Counted from the stretch's first letter, positions 8,862 through 17,644 are shown. The stretch is 64,000 nt of DNA from Rufibacter psychrotolerans (GCF_016924645.1 NZ_JAFFJV010000014.1:124001-188000); one strand, 5' to 3'. Translations and numbers: made by a program. Notes: a model not told the origin generated them from the letters alone.

Positions 8862-10136
8862 CTACTCCGCTACCAGTTGCCCCTGTTTCTCCAGGTTAAA
8901 CAGGCTGCTTAACCCTTCCAGCAGGGCCTCCGACTCGCCGCGCTGGCACGCGGCTTTCAGTTCCAGCACCGGCAGTTTCACAATCTTGTTCAGGATGTTT
9001 TTGGTCACCGTCTCCAGCAGTTCCTGTTCCTGGGGGTTCAGTTTTTTGATAGCCCGGGCCACCTCCTGCTGCCTGATCTTCTCCAGCTGGTTTTTGAATT
9101 GCTGAATGGTGGCCGTGAACCCCATTTCCTGGGTCCAGGCGCTAAATTCTTCTAGGGCTTCGGTGATGAGGCCTTCCACCGCCGGCACAGAGGCCAGGCG
9201 TTTATCCAGGGCTTCGGTGGCGCGGTTCTTAATGGTATCTACGTTGTAGACCTGCATCCCGGGCAGGGTAGCCACGTCATCGGCCACGCTGCGGGGCATG
9301 GAAAGATCCAGGAAACTCTTGGTTTGGCCGTTGCCCAGGGCAGGCAGATTTTCCTTTGTGATCTGGAAACAGTCGCCGGGCACGGAGGAGATCACCACGT
9401 CGGCCAGGGCTATTTCTGCTTGTACGGCTTCCCAGTAAACGGCCTGGGCCCCGGCCCGCCCTGCCAGGTCCACGGCCTTGTGGTGGGTACGGTTCGCCAC
9501 CACTACGTTCCTGAGTCTGGTTTTCTGGAAGTTGAGGCACACGTTGGTTCCCATCTCCCCTACGCCCAGCATGAGTACCCGCGGGTTCTCAACTCCCTGG
9601 GTCAGCTCTTCCACCAGCTCCACCGTGGCGTAGGCCACCGAGGCGGCCCCGTCTCTGAAGGCGGTTTCATTGGCCACGCGCTTGTTGGTGAAGAAAATGG
9701 TGTGCAGCAGGCGGTGCAGAAACGGACCCACGGTACCGGCCTGGTTGGCCCACTGGTAGGCGTTTTTCACCTGGTTCAGGATCTGGAAATCGCCCACCAC
9801 CTGCGACTCCAGCCCGATGGCCACGTTGAACAGGTGGCGCACCGCTTCCTCATGGCGCGGCAGGTTCACAAAATACGGGGCAATGGTTTTGGTGGCCAGA
9901 AAGCCTTTCTCCAGGGCAATCAGTTTGATGATCTCGCGGGAGAGGTCCTGTTCGGCGCTGTAGTACACCTCGGTGCGGTTGCAGGTAGAGAGCACCAGTG
10001 CCTCCTGGGCGGGCGTAAACTCTTTGATCTTATCCAACAGGTTTTTACAGCCTATCTCGTTGAGAGACACCATCTCGCGGATGGCAATGGGGGCGTTTTT
10101 GTAAGATAAAGACAGGGCTTTGAACTGGAGCTGCAT
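8862..10136 (-). CDS. hemA: Glutamyl-tRNA reductase
   Basis: 424 residues. Catalyses NADPH-dependent reduction of Glu-tRNA to glutamate-1-semialdehyde, the first step of C5 tetrapyrrole (heme) synthesis. The catalytic cysteine lies in LSTCNRTEVYY (Cys52), followed by GLESQVVGDFQIL, the NADPH-binding MLGVGEMG in the middle domain, and VVANRTHHKAVDLA. A C-terminal dimerisation helix ends the protein. Length is normal. A 14-bp FNR-like palindrome sits 50 bp upstream, which ties its expression to the low-oxygen regulon; heme is needed in large amounts for the cbb3 oxidase. Confidence 0.96.
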   Translation of the reverse strand: MQLQFKALSLSYKNAPIAIREMVSLNEIGCKNLLDKIKEFTPAQEALVLSTCNRTEVYYSAEQDLSREIIKLIALEKGFLATKTIAPYFVNLPRHEEAVRHLFNVAIGLESQVVGDFQILNQVKNAYQWANQAGTVGPFLHRLLHTIFFTNKRVANETAFRDGAASVAYATVELVEELTQGVENPRVLMLGVGEMGTNVCLNFQKTRLRNVVVANRTHHKAVDLAGRAGAQAVYWEAVQAEIALADVVISSVPGDCFQITKENLPALGNGQTKSFLDLSMPRSVADDVATLPGMQVYNVDTIKNRATEALDKRLASVPAVEGLITEALEEFSAWTQEMGFTATIQQFKNQLEKIRQQEVARAIKKLNPQEQELLETVTKNILNKIVKLPVLELKAACQRGESEALLEGLSSLFNLEKQGQLVAE

Positions 10137-10185
10137 GGGTCAATTGTTTACCCTGCAAAGTTCGGGCACGGGCGCGCGCAAAAAC

Positions 10186-10199
10186 ATGACCTGGGTCAT
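10186..10199. promoter_or_regulatory. FNR-like operator candidate upstream of hemA
   Basis: ATGAC-CTGG-GTCAT, a perfect 5-4-5 palindrome with the spacing of FNR/Crp-family sites. The same pattern recurs upstream of the sensor kinase/usp pair, hemN, ccoG, ccoS and ccoI. Confidence 0.65.
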
Positions 10200-10237
10200 C
10201 TCCGGGGAAAATCCTTGTCAGGTTCCGGGCTATTTTT

Positions 10238-10273
10238 GTTTTGGAGCCGTTTTCCAGGAATGAGCTCCAAAAC
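10238..10273. repeat. Palindromic intergenic repeat
   Basis: Arms GTTTTGGAGC (10238-10247) and GCTCCAAAAC (10264-10273) around the core CGTTTTCCAGGAATGA. It lies just after the stop codon of the receiver-Crp gene and could end its transcript. Same family as the copies at 15671, 17855, 29477 and 31212. Confidence 0.7.
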
Positions 10274-10282
10274 GGAACGGCG

Positions 10283-11344
10283 CTAATTCCGCATGCGGGC
10301 CAGTTTCTCCAGGTTGAGGATGGTGATTTTGCCCCCGTTGATGCTGATCAGTTTCTCGTCCTTGAAGTCGGACAGCGTCCGGATCACGGTTTCCTTGGAG
10401 GCGCCCACAATGTTGGCCAGGTCCTCGCGCGAGATGGGCACTTTGGAAGCCTGCCCCTGGTTCTGCTGGTACTGTTTCTCCACCAGCAACAGCGCCTCGG
10501 CCACCCGTTTGCGCACCGAGTTGTAGGCCAGTTTCAGGAGGCGCTCTTCCCGGTCGGCCAGGTTGCCCGAGAGGATCTTGATGAATTTGTTGGCCACATC
10601 GCGGTTCTGGTACAGGAGCGAATGGAACTCCTCTTTGTTGATGATGCACACCTCCGAGTCTTCCAGCGCCTCCGCAGACTCGCGGTACGCCTGGTCTTCC
10701 AGCAGATCAAGGTAGCCAATGAACTCGCCCTCTTTGTAGAGGTTGGTGATGTACTCGCGGCCTTCCTCGTTGGTTTTGAAGGTTTTCACCTTGCCTTTGC
10801 TCAGAAAAAACAGCGCGTGCGGGTACTGCCCCTCGGCGAAAAGCGGCTGTTTTTTCTTAAACACCGAGATTTTACGCTCGTTGGAAATCAGGTTATTGAG
10901 GTCTTCCAAACCGCGGGCTTCCTGCATAAAGTCGTTCAGGCCCTGGGCGCTTTTCTGGAAATCGGCGCGCAGAATCTCGTTTTTCTTCAGGCGCATCTCC
11001 ACCGCATCTAGCAGTTCCAGGTCATCGAAGGGTTTGGTGAGGTAATCATCGGCGCCCAGGTTCATGCCTTTCCTGAAATCGTCCTTCTCAGATTTGGCGG
11101 TAAGAAAAATGAACGGAATGCCCGAGGTTGCCGGGTTCTTGCTGAGCATGTGCAGCACCCCGTAGCCGTCTAGTTGCGGCATCATGATGTCACAGATAAT
11201 GAGGTCGGGCTTCTGGGCTTTCGCCAGCTCCACGCCGGCTTTTCCGTGCTCGGCCTCCAGCACGTCATAGTTGGCCAAAGCCAGAATCTCGGCTATGTTC
11301 TCACGTATCTCGTGGTTGTCTTCTATGAGCAGGATCTTTTTCAT
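10283..11344 (-). CDS. Response regulator fused to a Crp/FNR-type transcription factor
   Basis: 353 residues with three parts. A CheY-like receiver (about 1-122) has the phosphoacceptor Asp52 in ICDIMMPQLDG and a conserved Lys in LTKPFDDLE. A cyclic-nucleotide-binding-like beta-roll (about 150-260) contains FFLSKGKVKTFKTNEEGREY. A Crp-type winged helix (about 290-345) has the recognition helix SKETVIRTLSDF with Glu318 and Arg322 at the DNA-contact positions. There is a single Cys in this sensory domain (VCIIN) and no N-terminal Cys cluster, so it should not bind an FNR iron-sulfur cluster; phosphorylation by the upstream kinase is the likely signal. It is the last gene of a four-gene phosphorelay operon and overlaps the preceding gene by 4 bp. 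It functionally resembles FixJ and FixK in one chain. Confidence 0.9.
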   Translation of the reverse strand: MKKILLIEDNHEIRENIAEILALANYDVLEAEHGKAGVELAKAQKPDLIICDIMMPQLDGYGVLHMLSKNPATSGIPFIFLTAKSEKDDFRKGMNLGADDYLTKPFDDLELLDAVEMRLKKNEILRADFQKSAQGLNDFMQEARGLEDLNNLISNERKISVFKKKQPLFAEGQYPHALFFLSKGKVKTFKTNEEGREYITNLYKEGEFIGYLDLLEDQAYRESAEALEDSEVCIINKEEFHSLLYQNRDVANKFIKILSGNLADREERLLKLAYNSVRKRVAEALLLVEKQYQQNQGQASKVPISREDLANIVGASKETVIRTLSDFKDEKLISINGGKITILNLEKLARMRN

Positions 11345-12585
11345 AGGCTGGGGTTTTTAAGGAATTGTACCGTAAAGGTGGTGCCTTCGTTCTGGCGGCT
11401 GGTGTAGGTGAGCGTGCCGTCCATAATGTCTACGTAGCGCTTCACAATGTTAAGGCCCAGACCGGTGCCCTCGTAGTTTGCGGCGTTCTGGGCCCGGAAG
11501 AACGGGGTAAACAAATGGGTTTGGTCGGCCTCGGGAATCCCTATGCCCTGGTCCTGCACCTGCAGCAGCACCTGCCGGGCATCTACCAGGGTGGTCAGGT
11601 GGATTTCCTTGCCCTCGGCGGAATACTTACTGGCGTTGGAGAGCAGGTTAAGGGCGATGTTCTTGAGCAACTGCTTGTCCAGGGTGACGGTAGCCGGTTG
11701 GCCCTGGTGGTGGTAATGGATCTGCTGCCCTACTTTGATGTAGCCCTGCATTTCCTCCACAATTTCTTCCATGAACGCCTGCAGGTCAAAATCGGTGGGC
11801 ACGTTGTAAATCTTGCCTTCCTCAATGCGGCTCAGCGACAGGAAATCATTCAGGATGCCCGTGAGGTTCTGCACCGCCGATTTGATGCGGTTCACGTGCT
11901 TCTGGCGTTTGTCGTCTTCCTCGGTGAGTTTGTACTTGCCAATGAGGGAAGCCGAGGACAGCACCGTGCTCAGCGGCGTGCGGAACTCATGCGAGGCGAT
12001 GGTCACGAACCGGGACTTGAGCTCATTGAGGTCTTTCTCCTTCTGCAGGGCTTTCTTGATTTCCTGCTGGGCCTCAAACAGGCTGCGGTTGGTTTCCTCC
12101 AGTTGGGTGATGGCCTGCGCCAGTTCCTGCGTGCGGGCGGCCACGCGCTGCTCCAGCCCGGCGTTCAGTTGCTGGATTTCCAGCAGGTTCCTGGCGTGCT
12201 CCATGCTGTACCGGATGGAGCGCTCCAGGTCAAAGGGCGTGAGGCGACCCTTGATGAGAAAGTCCGAGGCGCCCAGCCGCATGGCCCGTTCATCGGTCTC
12301 GCGGTCGCTTTGGCCGGTGAGCAGAATGAACGGCGCTACCGAGCCGTTGGCCAGCGCCCGCGTGATCAGCTCCAGCCCGTCATGGGCGCCCAGGCGGTAA
12401 TCTATGAGGTAGACGTCATGCTGTTTCCGGGCTATTTTTTCCAAAGCAGCCTCAAACGAGGAGGTCCACTCCAGCAGATAGGTACGGGCCGGAATATCAG
12501 CAATAATGTCGCGGGTGATGATGAAATCGTCCTCGTCGTCATCTACCAGCAGCACCCGTATGGTCTCAGGAATGGGCTCAGTCAT
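11341..12585 (-). CDS. Hybrid receiver-histidine kinase
   Basis: 414 residues. An N-terminal receiver (about 1-130; phosphoacceptor in YLIDYRLGAHDGLE) is followed by a coiled-coil linker (about 140-195, GLEQRVAARTQELAQAITQLE), a HisKA domain with H-box ASHEFRTPLS (about 210) and a HATPase domain with N, G1 and G2 boxes (LLSNASKYS, DQGIGIPE, GTGLGLNIVK). There is no membrane segment, so it is cytoplasmic. Receivers placed before a kinase core usually let one phosphorelay control another kinase. It lies between a CheY-type regulator (15 bp upstream) and the receiver-Crp gene (4-bp overlap), so it probably relays signal to one of them. Confidence 0.88.
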   Translation of the reverse strand: MTEPIPETIRVLLVDDDEDDFIITRDIIADIPARTYLLEWTSSFEAALEKIARKQHDVYLIDYRLGAHDGLELITRALANGSVAPFILLTGQSDRETDERAMRLGASDFLIKGRLTPFDLERSIRYSMEHARNLLEIQQLNAGLEQRVAARTQELAQAITQLEETNRSLFEAQQEIKKALQKEKDLNELKSRFVTIASHEFRTPLSTVLSSASLIGKYKLTEEDDKRQKHVNRIKSAVQNLTGILNDFLSLSRIEEGKIYNVPTDFDLQAFMEEIVEEMQGYIKVGQQIHYHHQGQPATVTLDKQLLKNIALNLLSNASKYSAEGKEIHLTTLVDARQVLLQVQDQGIGIPEADQTHLFTPFFRAQNAANYEGTGLGLNIVKRYVDIMDGTLTYTSRQNEGTTFTVQFLKNPSL

Positions 12586-12600
12586 AGGTCAGGCAACAAG

Positions 12601-13053
12601 TTATTTAGGGCTATTGGGCAGTTGCACCAGGTCAAACCAGTAGTCGGTGAGGGTTTTGGTCATCTCCACCAGAGAGGCAAAGGTGACCGGCTTGGTGATG
12701 AACGAGCTCACGCCCAGGTCATAGGTCTTGAGAATGTCTTCCTCGGCCTTAGACGTGGTGAGCACCACCACCGGCAAGTGCTTCAGGTCAGCGTCCTGCT
12801 TGATCTCCTTAAGGGCTTCGCGGCCGTCTTTCTTGGGCATGTTGAGGTCCAGCAGGATAAGGCCGGGCAGCGGATATTTCCGTTTGTCGGTGTACTTGCC
12901 CCGGTTGTGCAGAAAATCCATGAGCTCTTCGCCGTTCTCCACAAAGTGCACTTCGTTTTTGAGGTGGTTTTCCTCCAGGGCCTCCTTCAGGAGCATCCGG
13001 TCTTCTGCATCGTCGTCGGCAATGAGAATGGCTATGCTGTGGGTTTGGGTCAT
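12601..13053 (-). CDS. Single-domain response regulator (Rcp1-type)
   Basis: 150 residues, a lone CheY-like receiver. It has the acidic pair in ILIADDDAEDR, the phosphoacceptor Asp in LILLDLNMPKKDG, Thr in VVLTTSKAEED and the conserved Lys in SFITKPV. The long Asn-rich loop (NHLKNEVHFVENGEELMDFL) is the signature of the Rcp1 group that partners phytochrome- or PAS-type kinases. It has no output domain and likely acts as a phosphotransfer or protein-interaction element. Its start is 2 bp from the stop of the PAS kinase gene, so the two are co-expressed. Confidence 0.9.
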   Translation of the reverse strand: MTQTHSIAILIADDDAEDRMLLKEALEENHLKNEVHFVENGEELMDFLHNRGKYTDKRKYPLPGLILLDLNMPKKDGREALKEIKQDADLKHLPVVVLTTSKAEEDILKTYDLGVSSFITKPVTFASLVEMTKTLTDYWFDLVQLPNSPK

Positions 13054-13055
13054 GG

Positions 13056-14615
13056 TTACTGTTCTTGAGGTTGTTTCAACGCCAGGGTCACAATGAAGGT
13101 GGTGCCCATGCCGGGCTGGCTTCGGGCGGTAATGTCACCGCCGTGGCGGATGGCGATCTTGCGGCAAATGGCCAAGCCAATGCCCGAGCCTTCGTACTTC
13201 TGCCCTTCCAGGCGCTGAAAGATATTGAAAATCCGGTCCAGGTACTTTTCCTCAAACCCGATGCCGTTGTCGGCCACGTAGATTTCCACCACCTGGTCGC
13301 CGGGGGTGGCGGTTAAGTGGGCCTTGCGTTGCACCATCTGGGCGGTAATGGAAATCACCGGTTTCTCGCCTTCTTTCCGGAACTTGATGGCGTTGCTGAT
13401 CAGGTTCTGGAACAGTTGGCGCATCTGGGTGGGTTCGGCCTCAATGGTGGGCAGCGGCGCCCGGTTAATGAGGGTACCGGTCTGCTCAATGGTAATCTCC
13501 AGGTCAGACAGCACGCCAGTCAGTACGGCATCCAGGTCTACTTTCACAAAGGGCGTGGCCTTGCTGGTCACCCGCGAGAACGCCAGCAGGTCATTGATGA
13601 GGTTCTGCATGCGGGAGGCCGCGTTGAGCATGCGCTCCAGGTAATCCTTACCCTGGTCACTGAGGTTGGCGTGTTCCTTGGTGAGGAGCCGGTCCCCGAA
13701 GGCCTGGATCTTGCGCAGCGGTTCCTGCAGGTCATGCGACGAAACGTAGGCAAAGTCCTGCAGTTCCAGGTTGCTGCGCATGAGTTCGGCGGCGTAGCGG
13801 CGCAGGCGTTCCTCATTGAGCTTCTGCTGAGTAATGTCATGGATAAAGCCGGTGTACACCTTGCGGTCGGCCAGAACTACCTCACTGATGCTCAGGTAGA
13901 ACGGGAACGTGGTGCCGTCTTTGCGCAGCCCGGTCACTTCGCGGCCAATGCCAATGATTTTGCGTTTGCCGGTGGTCTCATAGTTGTGCATGTAGGTATC
14001 ATGCTGGCTGTGGTCGGGCTCGGGCATGAGCATGTTAATGCTTTTGCCCAGCAGTTCCTCGGCCTCGTAGCCAAACAACCGGGCCGCCGAGGGGTTCACC
14101 ATTTCCATGAGGCCCCGGGTGTCAATGGTGATGATGCCGTCTACCGCCGCCTGAATGATGGAGTTGATTTTGTTCTCGCTTTCGCGCAGGGCGGCCTCGG
14201 CTTTTTTGAGGTTGCTGATGTCATGGACAATGCCCGTAAAGATCTGCTTGTCTCGCAGGTTGACCTCACTGATGCTGAGCAGAAACGGAAACACCGAGCC
14301 GTCTTTTCTTCGGCCCAGCACCTCGCGGCCCTTGCCGATAATCTGGCCTACCCCGGTACGGTGGTAGTTTTCTATGTACTGGTCGTGCAGGCTGCGGTCT
14401 GGCTCGGGCATCAGGATGCTGATGTTGTGCCCGATGATCTCCTCGGGCAGGTAGCCAAAGATGCGGGCCGCCGCCGGGTTCACCGTTTCAATGATGCCCC
14501 GCGCGTCAATGGTGATGATGCCGTCAATGGCTGTTTCAATAATGGCTTGTAACCGGGTTTTATCATCAATGCTTTGTTGCCGGGCCGCGGCAAATTCATT
14601 CTGCTCTTCAATCAT
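13056..14615 (-). CDS. FixL-like sensor histidine kinase with two PAS domains
   Basis: 519 residues from the ATG at 14615. An in-frame ATG at 14705 would add 30 residues but would place an FNR-like operator inside the gene, so the shorter form is preferred. Two PAS domains (about 20-135 and 148-262) are both close to FixL: LMPEPDRSLHDQY with IIGKGREV, and LMPEPDHSQHDTY with IIGIGREV. His77/Arg97 and His205/Arg225 keep the 20-residue spacing of the heme-ligand His200 and distal Arg220 of Bradyrhizobium FixL, so both domains may bind heme and sense oxygen. A HisKA domain (His294 in VSSHDLQEPL) and HATPase domain (NAIKFRKEG, DNGIGFEE, GSGIGLAICRK) follow. There is no membrane segment. First gene of the phosphorelay operon. 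Confidence 0.9.
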   Translation of the reverse strand: MIEEQNEFAAARQQSIDDKTRLQAIIETAIDGIITIDARGIIETVNPAAARIFGYLPEEIIGHNISILMPEPDRSLHDQYIENYHRTGVGQIIGKGREVLGRRKDGSVFPFLLSISEVNLRDKQIFTGIVHDISNLKKAEAALRESENKINSIIQAAVDGIITIDTRGLMEMVNPSAARLFGYEAEELLGKSINMLMPEPDHSQHDTYMHNYETTGKRKIIGIGREVTGLRKDGTTFPFYLSISEVVLADRKVYTGFIHDITQQKLNEERLRRYAAELMRSNLELQDFAYVSSHDLQEPLRKIQAFGDRLLTKEHANLSDQGKDYLERMLNAASRMQNLINDLLAFSRVTSKATPFVKVDLDAVLTGVLSDLEITIEQTGTLINRAPLPTIEAEPTQMRQLFQNLISNAIKFRKEGEKPVISITAQMVQRKAHLTATPGDQVVEIYVADNGIGFEEKYLDRIFNIFQRLEGQKYEGSGIGLAICRKIAIRHGGDITARSQPGMGTTFIVTLALKQPQEQ

Positions 14616-14669
14616 GCGTTCGTGGTTTCTCCGCCAGGTCAAAGGTAACGTTTCCTTAAAGATACCAGA

Positions 14670-14683
14670 ATGACCAATATCAT
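14670..14683. promoter_or_regulatory. FNR-like operator candidate between the sensor kinase and usp
   Basis: ATGAC-CAAT-ATCAT, same 5-4-5 pattern as the hemA and ccoG sites. It lies 55 bp from the preferred kinase start and 92 bp from the universal stress gene on the other strand, so it could control both divergent units, including autoregulation of the phosphorelay. Confidence 0.6.
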
Positions 14684-14775
14684 GTTTCTGGCTGCCCCAA
14701 GTCATTTTACCCCCGGCCGTATGTGCGTAATCTTGTCCTGGTCTTAATGTTTACCGCAAAACCAGAAGGAGTCTT

Positions 14776-15651
14776 ATGAAAACCATCTTAGTCCCCACCG
14801 ATTTTTCCAGCATTGCCACCAATGCCTTAGCGTACGCCGTTGCCCTGGCCTCCGTTACCCGGGCCAAAATCCTGCTGGTGCACGTGGTAGACCTGCCGGC
14901 CATTGCCACGGCCTATGAAGTGAGCCTGCCCGCCATTAGCCTGCAAGTGCTGGCCGACGCAGAAAAGGAACTGGAAACCCTGGCGGCGACAGTACGAACC
15001 AACGCTACCCTGGAGGTGGAAGGCATCTGCACTACCGGCAAACTGGTGGCGCAAGTGAACCATCTGGTGCAAGTGCACGGGGTTGATTTTGTGGTGATGG
15101 GCTCCCATGGGCAAAGCGGTTTGCTGGACCGAATCTTCGGGACCAACGCGCTGGCGTACATGAACCACGCGCACTGCCCGGTGTTGCTGGTACCGCCTAC
15201 CGCCACCTTCAAGGGCATCAACCACATTGCCTTTGCCTATGACCTGGACAGCGAGAGCACCTTTGTGTTGGAGCGTTTGTTCCAGTGGGCGGCCCCGTTC
15301 CAGGCACAGGTGGCCATCTTCAACTGCCTCTCAGAGCACCAGCTGAACCTTGTGCCAGACCAGCCTTTGCTCCAGTACATCACTCAGCATTTTGCCCAGG
15401 AAAACTTCTGCCTGGTGCAGCGCAAGGAAGACCATGTGGTGCAAGGCATTCTGGACTTCGCCCAGGAAAACCAGATGGACGTGGTAGCCATCTCCACCCA
15501 CGAACGCATCTTCCTGGAGCAGCTGCTGCACACCAGCGTCACCAAAGAACTGCTGTTCAAAACCAACCTGCCCCTGCTGGCCATTCAGGAAAAGCCTTAT
15601 TCAGAAACTCTAAAGCAGAGAAGCGCTGCGCTCCTGCTGGAAGTGGTGTAA
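14776..15651 (+). CDS. Universal stress protein, two UspA domains
   Basis: 291 residues with tandem Usp folds. The first (about 1-145) begins MKTILVPTDFSSIATNAL and carries the ATP-loop signature VMGSHGQSGLLDRIFGTNA. The second (about 150-275) is degenerate but keeps VVAISTHERIFLEQLLHTSVTK. Proteins of this type are cytoplasmic and often induced under oxygen limitation or energy stress; the precise role is unknown. It is divergent from the FixL-like kinase and shares its intergenic region with an FNR-like site, which suggests low-oxygen induction. Confidence 0.9.
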   Translation: MKTILVPTDFSSIATNALAYAVALASVTRAKILLVHVVDLPAIATAYEVSLPAISLQVLADAEKELETLAATVRTNATLEVEGICTTGKLVAQVNHLVQVHGVDFVVMGSHGQSGLLDRIFGTNALAYMNHAHCPVLLVPPTATFKGINHIAFAYDLDSESTFVLERLFQWAAPFQAQVAIFNCLSEHQLNLVPDQPLLQYITQHFAQENFCLVQRKEDHVVQGILDFAQENQMDVVAISTHERIFLEQLLHTSVTKELLFKTNLPLLAIQEKPYSETLKQRSAALLLEVV

Positions 15652-15670
15652 GCTTTGCGTTACCAGGTTG

Positions 15671-15723
15671 AACTCCGTTTAGGGGCCGTTTTCCGGAAAA
15701 CGGCCCCTAAACGGAGTTTTTTT
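15671..15723 (+). terminator. Terminator of usp, also a perfect copy of the palindromic repeat
   Basis: A perfect 48-bp palindrome (15671-15694 with 15695-15718) containing GTTTAGGGGCCG and CGGCCCCTAAAC, followed by a run of T to 15723. It starts 20 bp after the usp stop codon. It shows that members of the repeat family can serve as rho-independent terminators. Confidence 0.85.
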
Positions 15724-16066
15724 ATGGGAGTATTTCCCATTCTGGAGGCTGTTCAACACAGAATGCTGGGCAGTTTTAGGGCTGGTTTCAGGAAAAGAGC
15801 CCCAAAATGATTGCGCGGCCACAAACCAGAGAACTGGGCTTGAACCGTTATTTTTTATCACGAAGCGGTTAAGTGGTACTCAAAACTGGCGCAACCATCC
15901 GCTTGTGCCTTGATTCGGATTCTCTCCCGGTTTTTAGCCTGTTTCCATAAGAATAGCTCCAAAACGGAGGCATAGGCGGCTACTTTCAACAATTATTCAG
16001 TTGCTTGTGCTTCCTTTCTGAACCCGTTCTGACCATTCCCTTATTTCCACTAATATTTCCACTAAC
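15724..16066. other. Intergenic region with two decayed repeat copies
   Basis: No gene seen. Two imperfect members of the palindromic family lie at 15771-15810 (CAGTTTTAGGGCTGG...GAGCCCCAAAATG) and 15929-15967 (GGTTTTTAGCCTG...AGCTCCAAAACGG). The region separates the convergent usp and hemN genes. Confidence 0.5.
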
Positions 16067-16100
16067 AAAAAAGGGAGACTGCAACCGCAATCTCCCTTTT
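16067..16100 (-). terminator. Terminator of hemN
   Basis: AAAAAAGGGAGA pairs with TCTCCCTTTT around a 12-nt loop. Read leftwards the A-run becomes the U-tract. It is 57 bp beyond the hemN stop codon and symmetrical enough to act in both directions. Confidence 0.8.
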
Positions 16101-16156
16101 ACTTATTTCCAGTCCACTATTAAGCGTGGTAAAAAGTCTAAAATCTATAGGCAAGC

Positions 16157-17551
16157 CTAAATCGCCTTGCTGAACGTGGTGCTGAACTCCTGCTTGGTTT
16201 GCCTCACTTTCTGGTCAAACAGCATGCAAATGTTCCGGATGAACGGTTGTCCCTGCGGGGTAACCACCAGCCTTCTTTCCTGGAAAGTCACCAGGCCCTC
16301 TTCTTCCATTTCCAGCAGGGCGGCGCGGGTCTGGTCATCCAGCAGGAATGCCACTTTTTTGGTGAGGGCCAGCTCCCCGGTGCAGGCCAGCGACAGAATG
16401 GCCTCTTTTCTGATCAGGTCCTCCGGGGTGAGCAGGTGCCCTTTCAGGATGGCCAGGCTCTGCGTGGCGATGCCCGCTTTGTATTCTTCCACTTTCTTCA
16501 GGTTCTGGAGGTAACCGTACTTGGCATCGCTGATGGAGGAAGCCCCCAGGCCAATCAACAGATCGGTGTGGCAGGTGGTGTAGCCCATGAAGTTGCGGTG
16601 CAAGGTGCCGTTTTGCTGGGCCTGGAACAGGGCATCATGGGGCAGGGCGAAATGGTCCATCCCGATGTCGTGGTAGCCCAGGGCGGTCAGCTTCTGGAGG
16701 CCCAATTCGTACAAAGCCCGTTTGGCGGGGCCGCTGGGCAGGTCTTTCTCTGAGTAGCCGCGCTGGCTGGGTTTTACCCACGGCACGTGGGCGTACGAGT
16801 AAAAGGCAATGCGGTCTGGCCTCAGCTGCGCCACCTGGTCAATGGTGTGGGCTACGCTGGCCAGGGTTTGGTGCGGCAGTCCGTAAATCAGGTCAAAATT
16901 CACCGACTCATACCCAATGCGGCGGGCGTCTTGGGTGGCGCGCAGCACGTTCTCATAGGGCTGGATGCGGTTGATGGTGAGCTGCACCAGCGGATCAAAA
17001 TCCTGTATCCCGAAACTCACGCGCCGAAAGCCCAGGTCATACAGCGTCTGCAGGTGCTCCGCGGTAGTGTTGTTGGGGTGGCCTTCAAAACTGAATTCCC
17101 GCTCCGGGTGAATAATTGCCGTGGCGTGAATGCCTTCCAGCAGCTTTCTAAGATTCTGGGGGCTGAAGAACGTGGGCGTACCGCCGCCCAGATGCAGTTC
17201 CCGCAAGATAGGCTTCTGGGGGAAATGGCTCAGGTATTGGCCCCACTCGGCCAGCAGGGTCTCAATATAGCCCTGCTCCACCCCGTGGTTTTTGGTGATG
17301 CGGGTGTTGCAGCCACAGTACGTACACAGCGACTCACAAAACGGCAGGTGCAGGTACAGGCTGATTCCTTTGGTGGCGTTCGACTCCGCAAACGTCCGTT
17401 CCACCACCCGGAACCACTGCTCGGCCGTTGGGGCTTCGGTGTCCCAGAACGGCACCGTAGGATAACTGGTGTACCGCGGCGCCGATACGTTGTATTTCTG
17501 AATCAACTCTTCTGCGGTAATCCCTGAGATTGTTTGACTGGTCGCGTTCAT
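16157..17551 (-). CDS. hemN: Oxygen-independent coproporphyrinogen III oxidase
   Basis: 464 residues from the Met at 17551 (MNATSQTISGITAEELIQKYN); a Met at 17569 is equally possible. The open frame extends to 17644, but that would include the FNR-like operator and an untypical Cys-rich leader. It is a radical SAM enzyme that converts coproporphyrinogen III to protoporphyrinogen IX without oxygen. The cluster motif is CESLCTYCGC (C-x3-C-x2-C), preceded by the PRYTSYPTVPFW motif that is diagnostic for HemN as opposed to HemW, and followed by HLGGGTPTF. Expression under low oxygen is expected and agrees with the site at 17631. Confidence 0.95.
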   Translation of the reverse strand: MNATSQTISGITAEELIQKYNVSAPRYTSYPTVPFWDTEAPTAEQWFRVVERTFAESNATKGISLYLHLPFCESLCTYCGCNTRITKNHGVEQGYIETLLAEWGQYLSHFPQKPILRELHLGGGTPTFFSPQNLRKLLEGIHATAIIHPEREFSFEGHPNNTTAEHLQTLYDLGFRRVSFGIQDFDPLVQLTINRIQPYENVLRATQDARRIGYESVNFDLIYGLPHQTLASVAHTIDQVAQLRPDRIAFYSYAHVPWVKPSQRGYSEKDLPSGPAKRALYELGLQKLTALGYHDIGMDHFALPHDALFQAQQNGTLHRNFMGYTTCHTDLLIGLGASSISDAKYGYLQNLKKVEEYKAGIATQSLAILKGHLLTPEDLIRKEAILSLACTGELALTKKVAFLLDDQTRAALLEMEEEGLVTFQERRLVVTPQGQPFIRNICMLFDQKVRQTKQEFSTTFSKAI

Positions 17552-17630
17552 CTTGGCGTCTCTTTTCATTTGACAGTACAAAGGTAGAGCAGCCCACCGT
17601 CGGCAGAAATGACAATAGAACCCCTGAAAG

Positions 17631-17644
17631 ATGATTGAAATCAC
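17631..17644. promoter_or_regulatory. FNR-like operator candidate upstream of hemN
   Basis: ATGAT-TGAA-ATCAC, a near-perfect 5-4-5 palindrome, 80 bp before the chosen hemN start. It is embedded in a larger inverted repeat (CCTGAAAG...CTTTCAGG, 17623-17652). Confidence 0.55.

Noticed and set aside
11365..14552. Plus-strand open frames of 567 and 411 codons opposite the phosphorelay genes
   Set aside because: Antisense shadows; composition rich in His, Gln, Val and Gly with no motif, while the minus strand encodes clear kinases and regulators.
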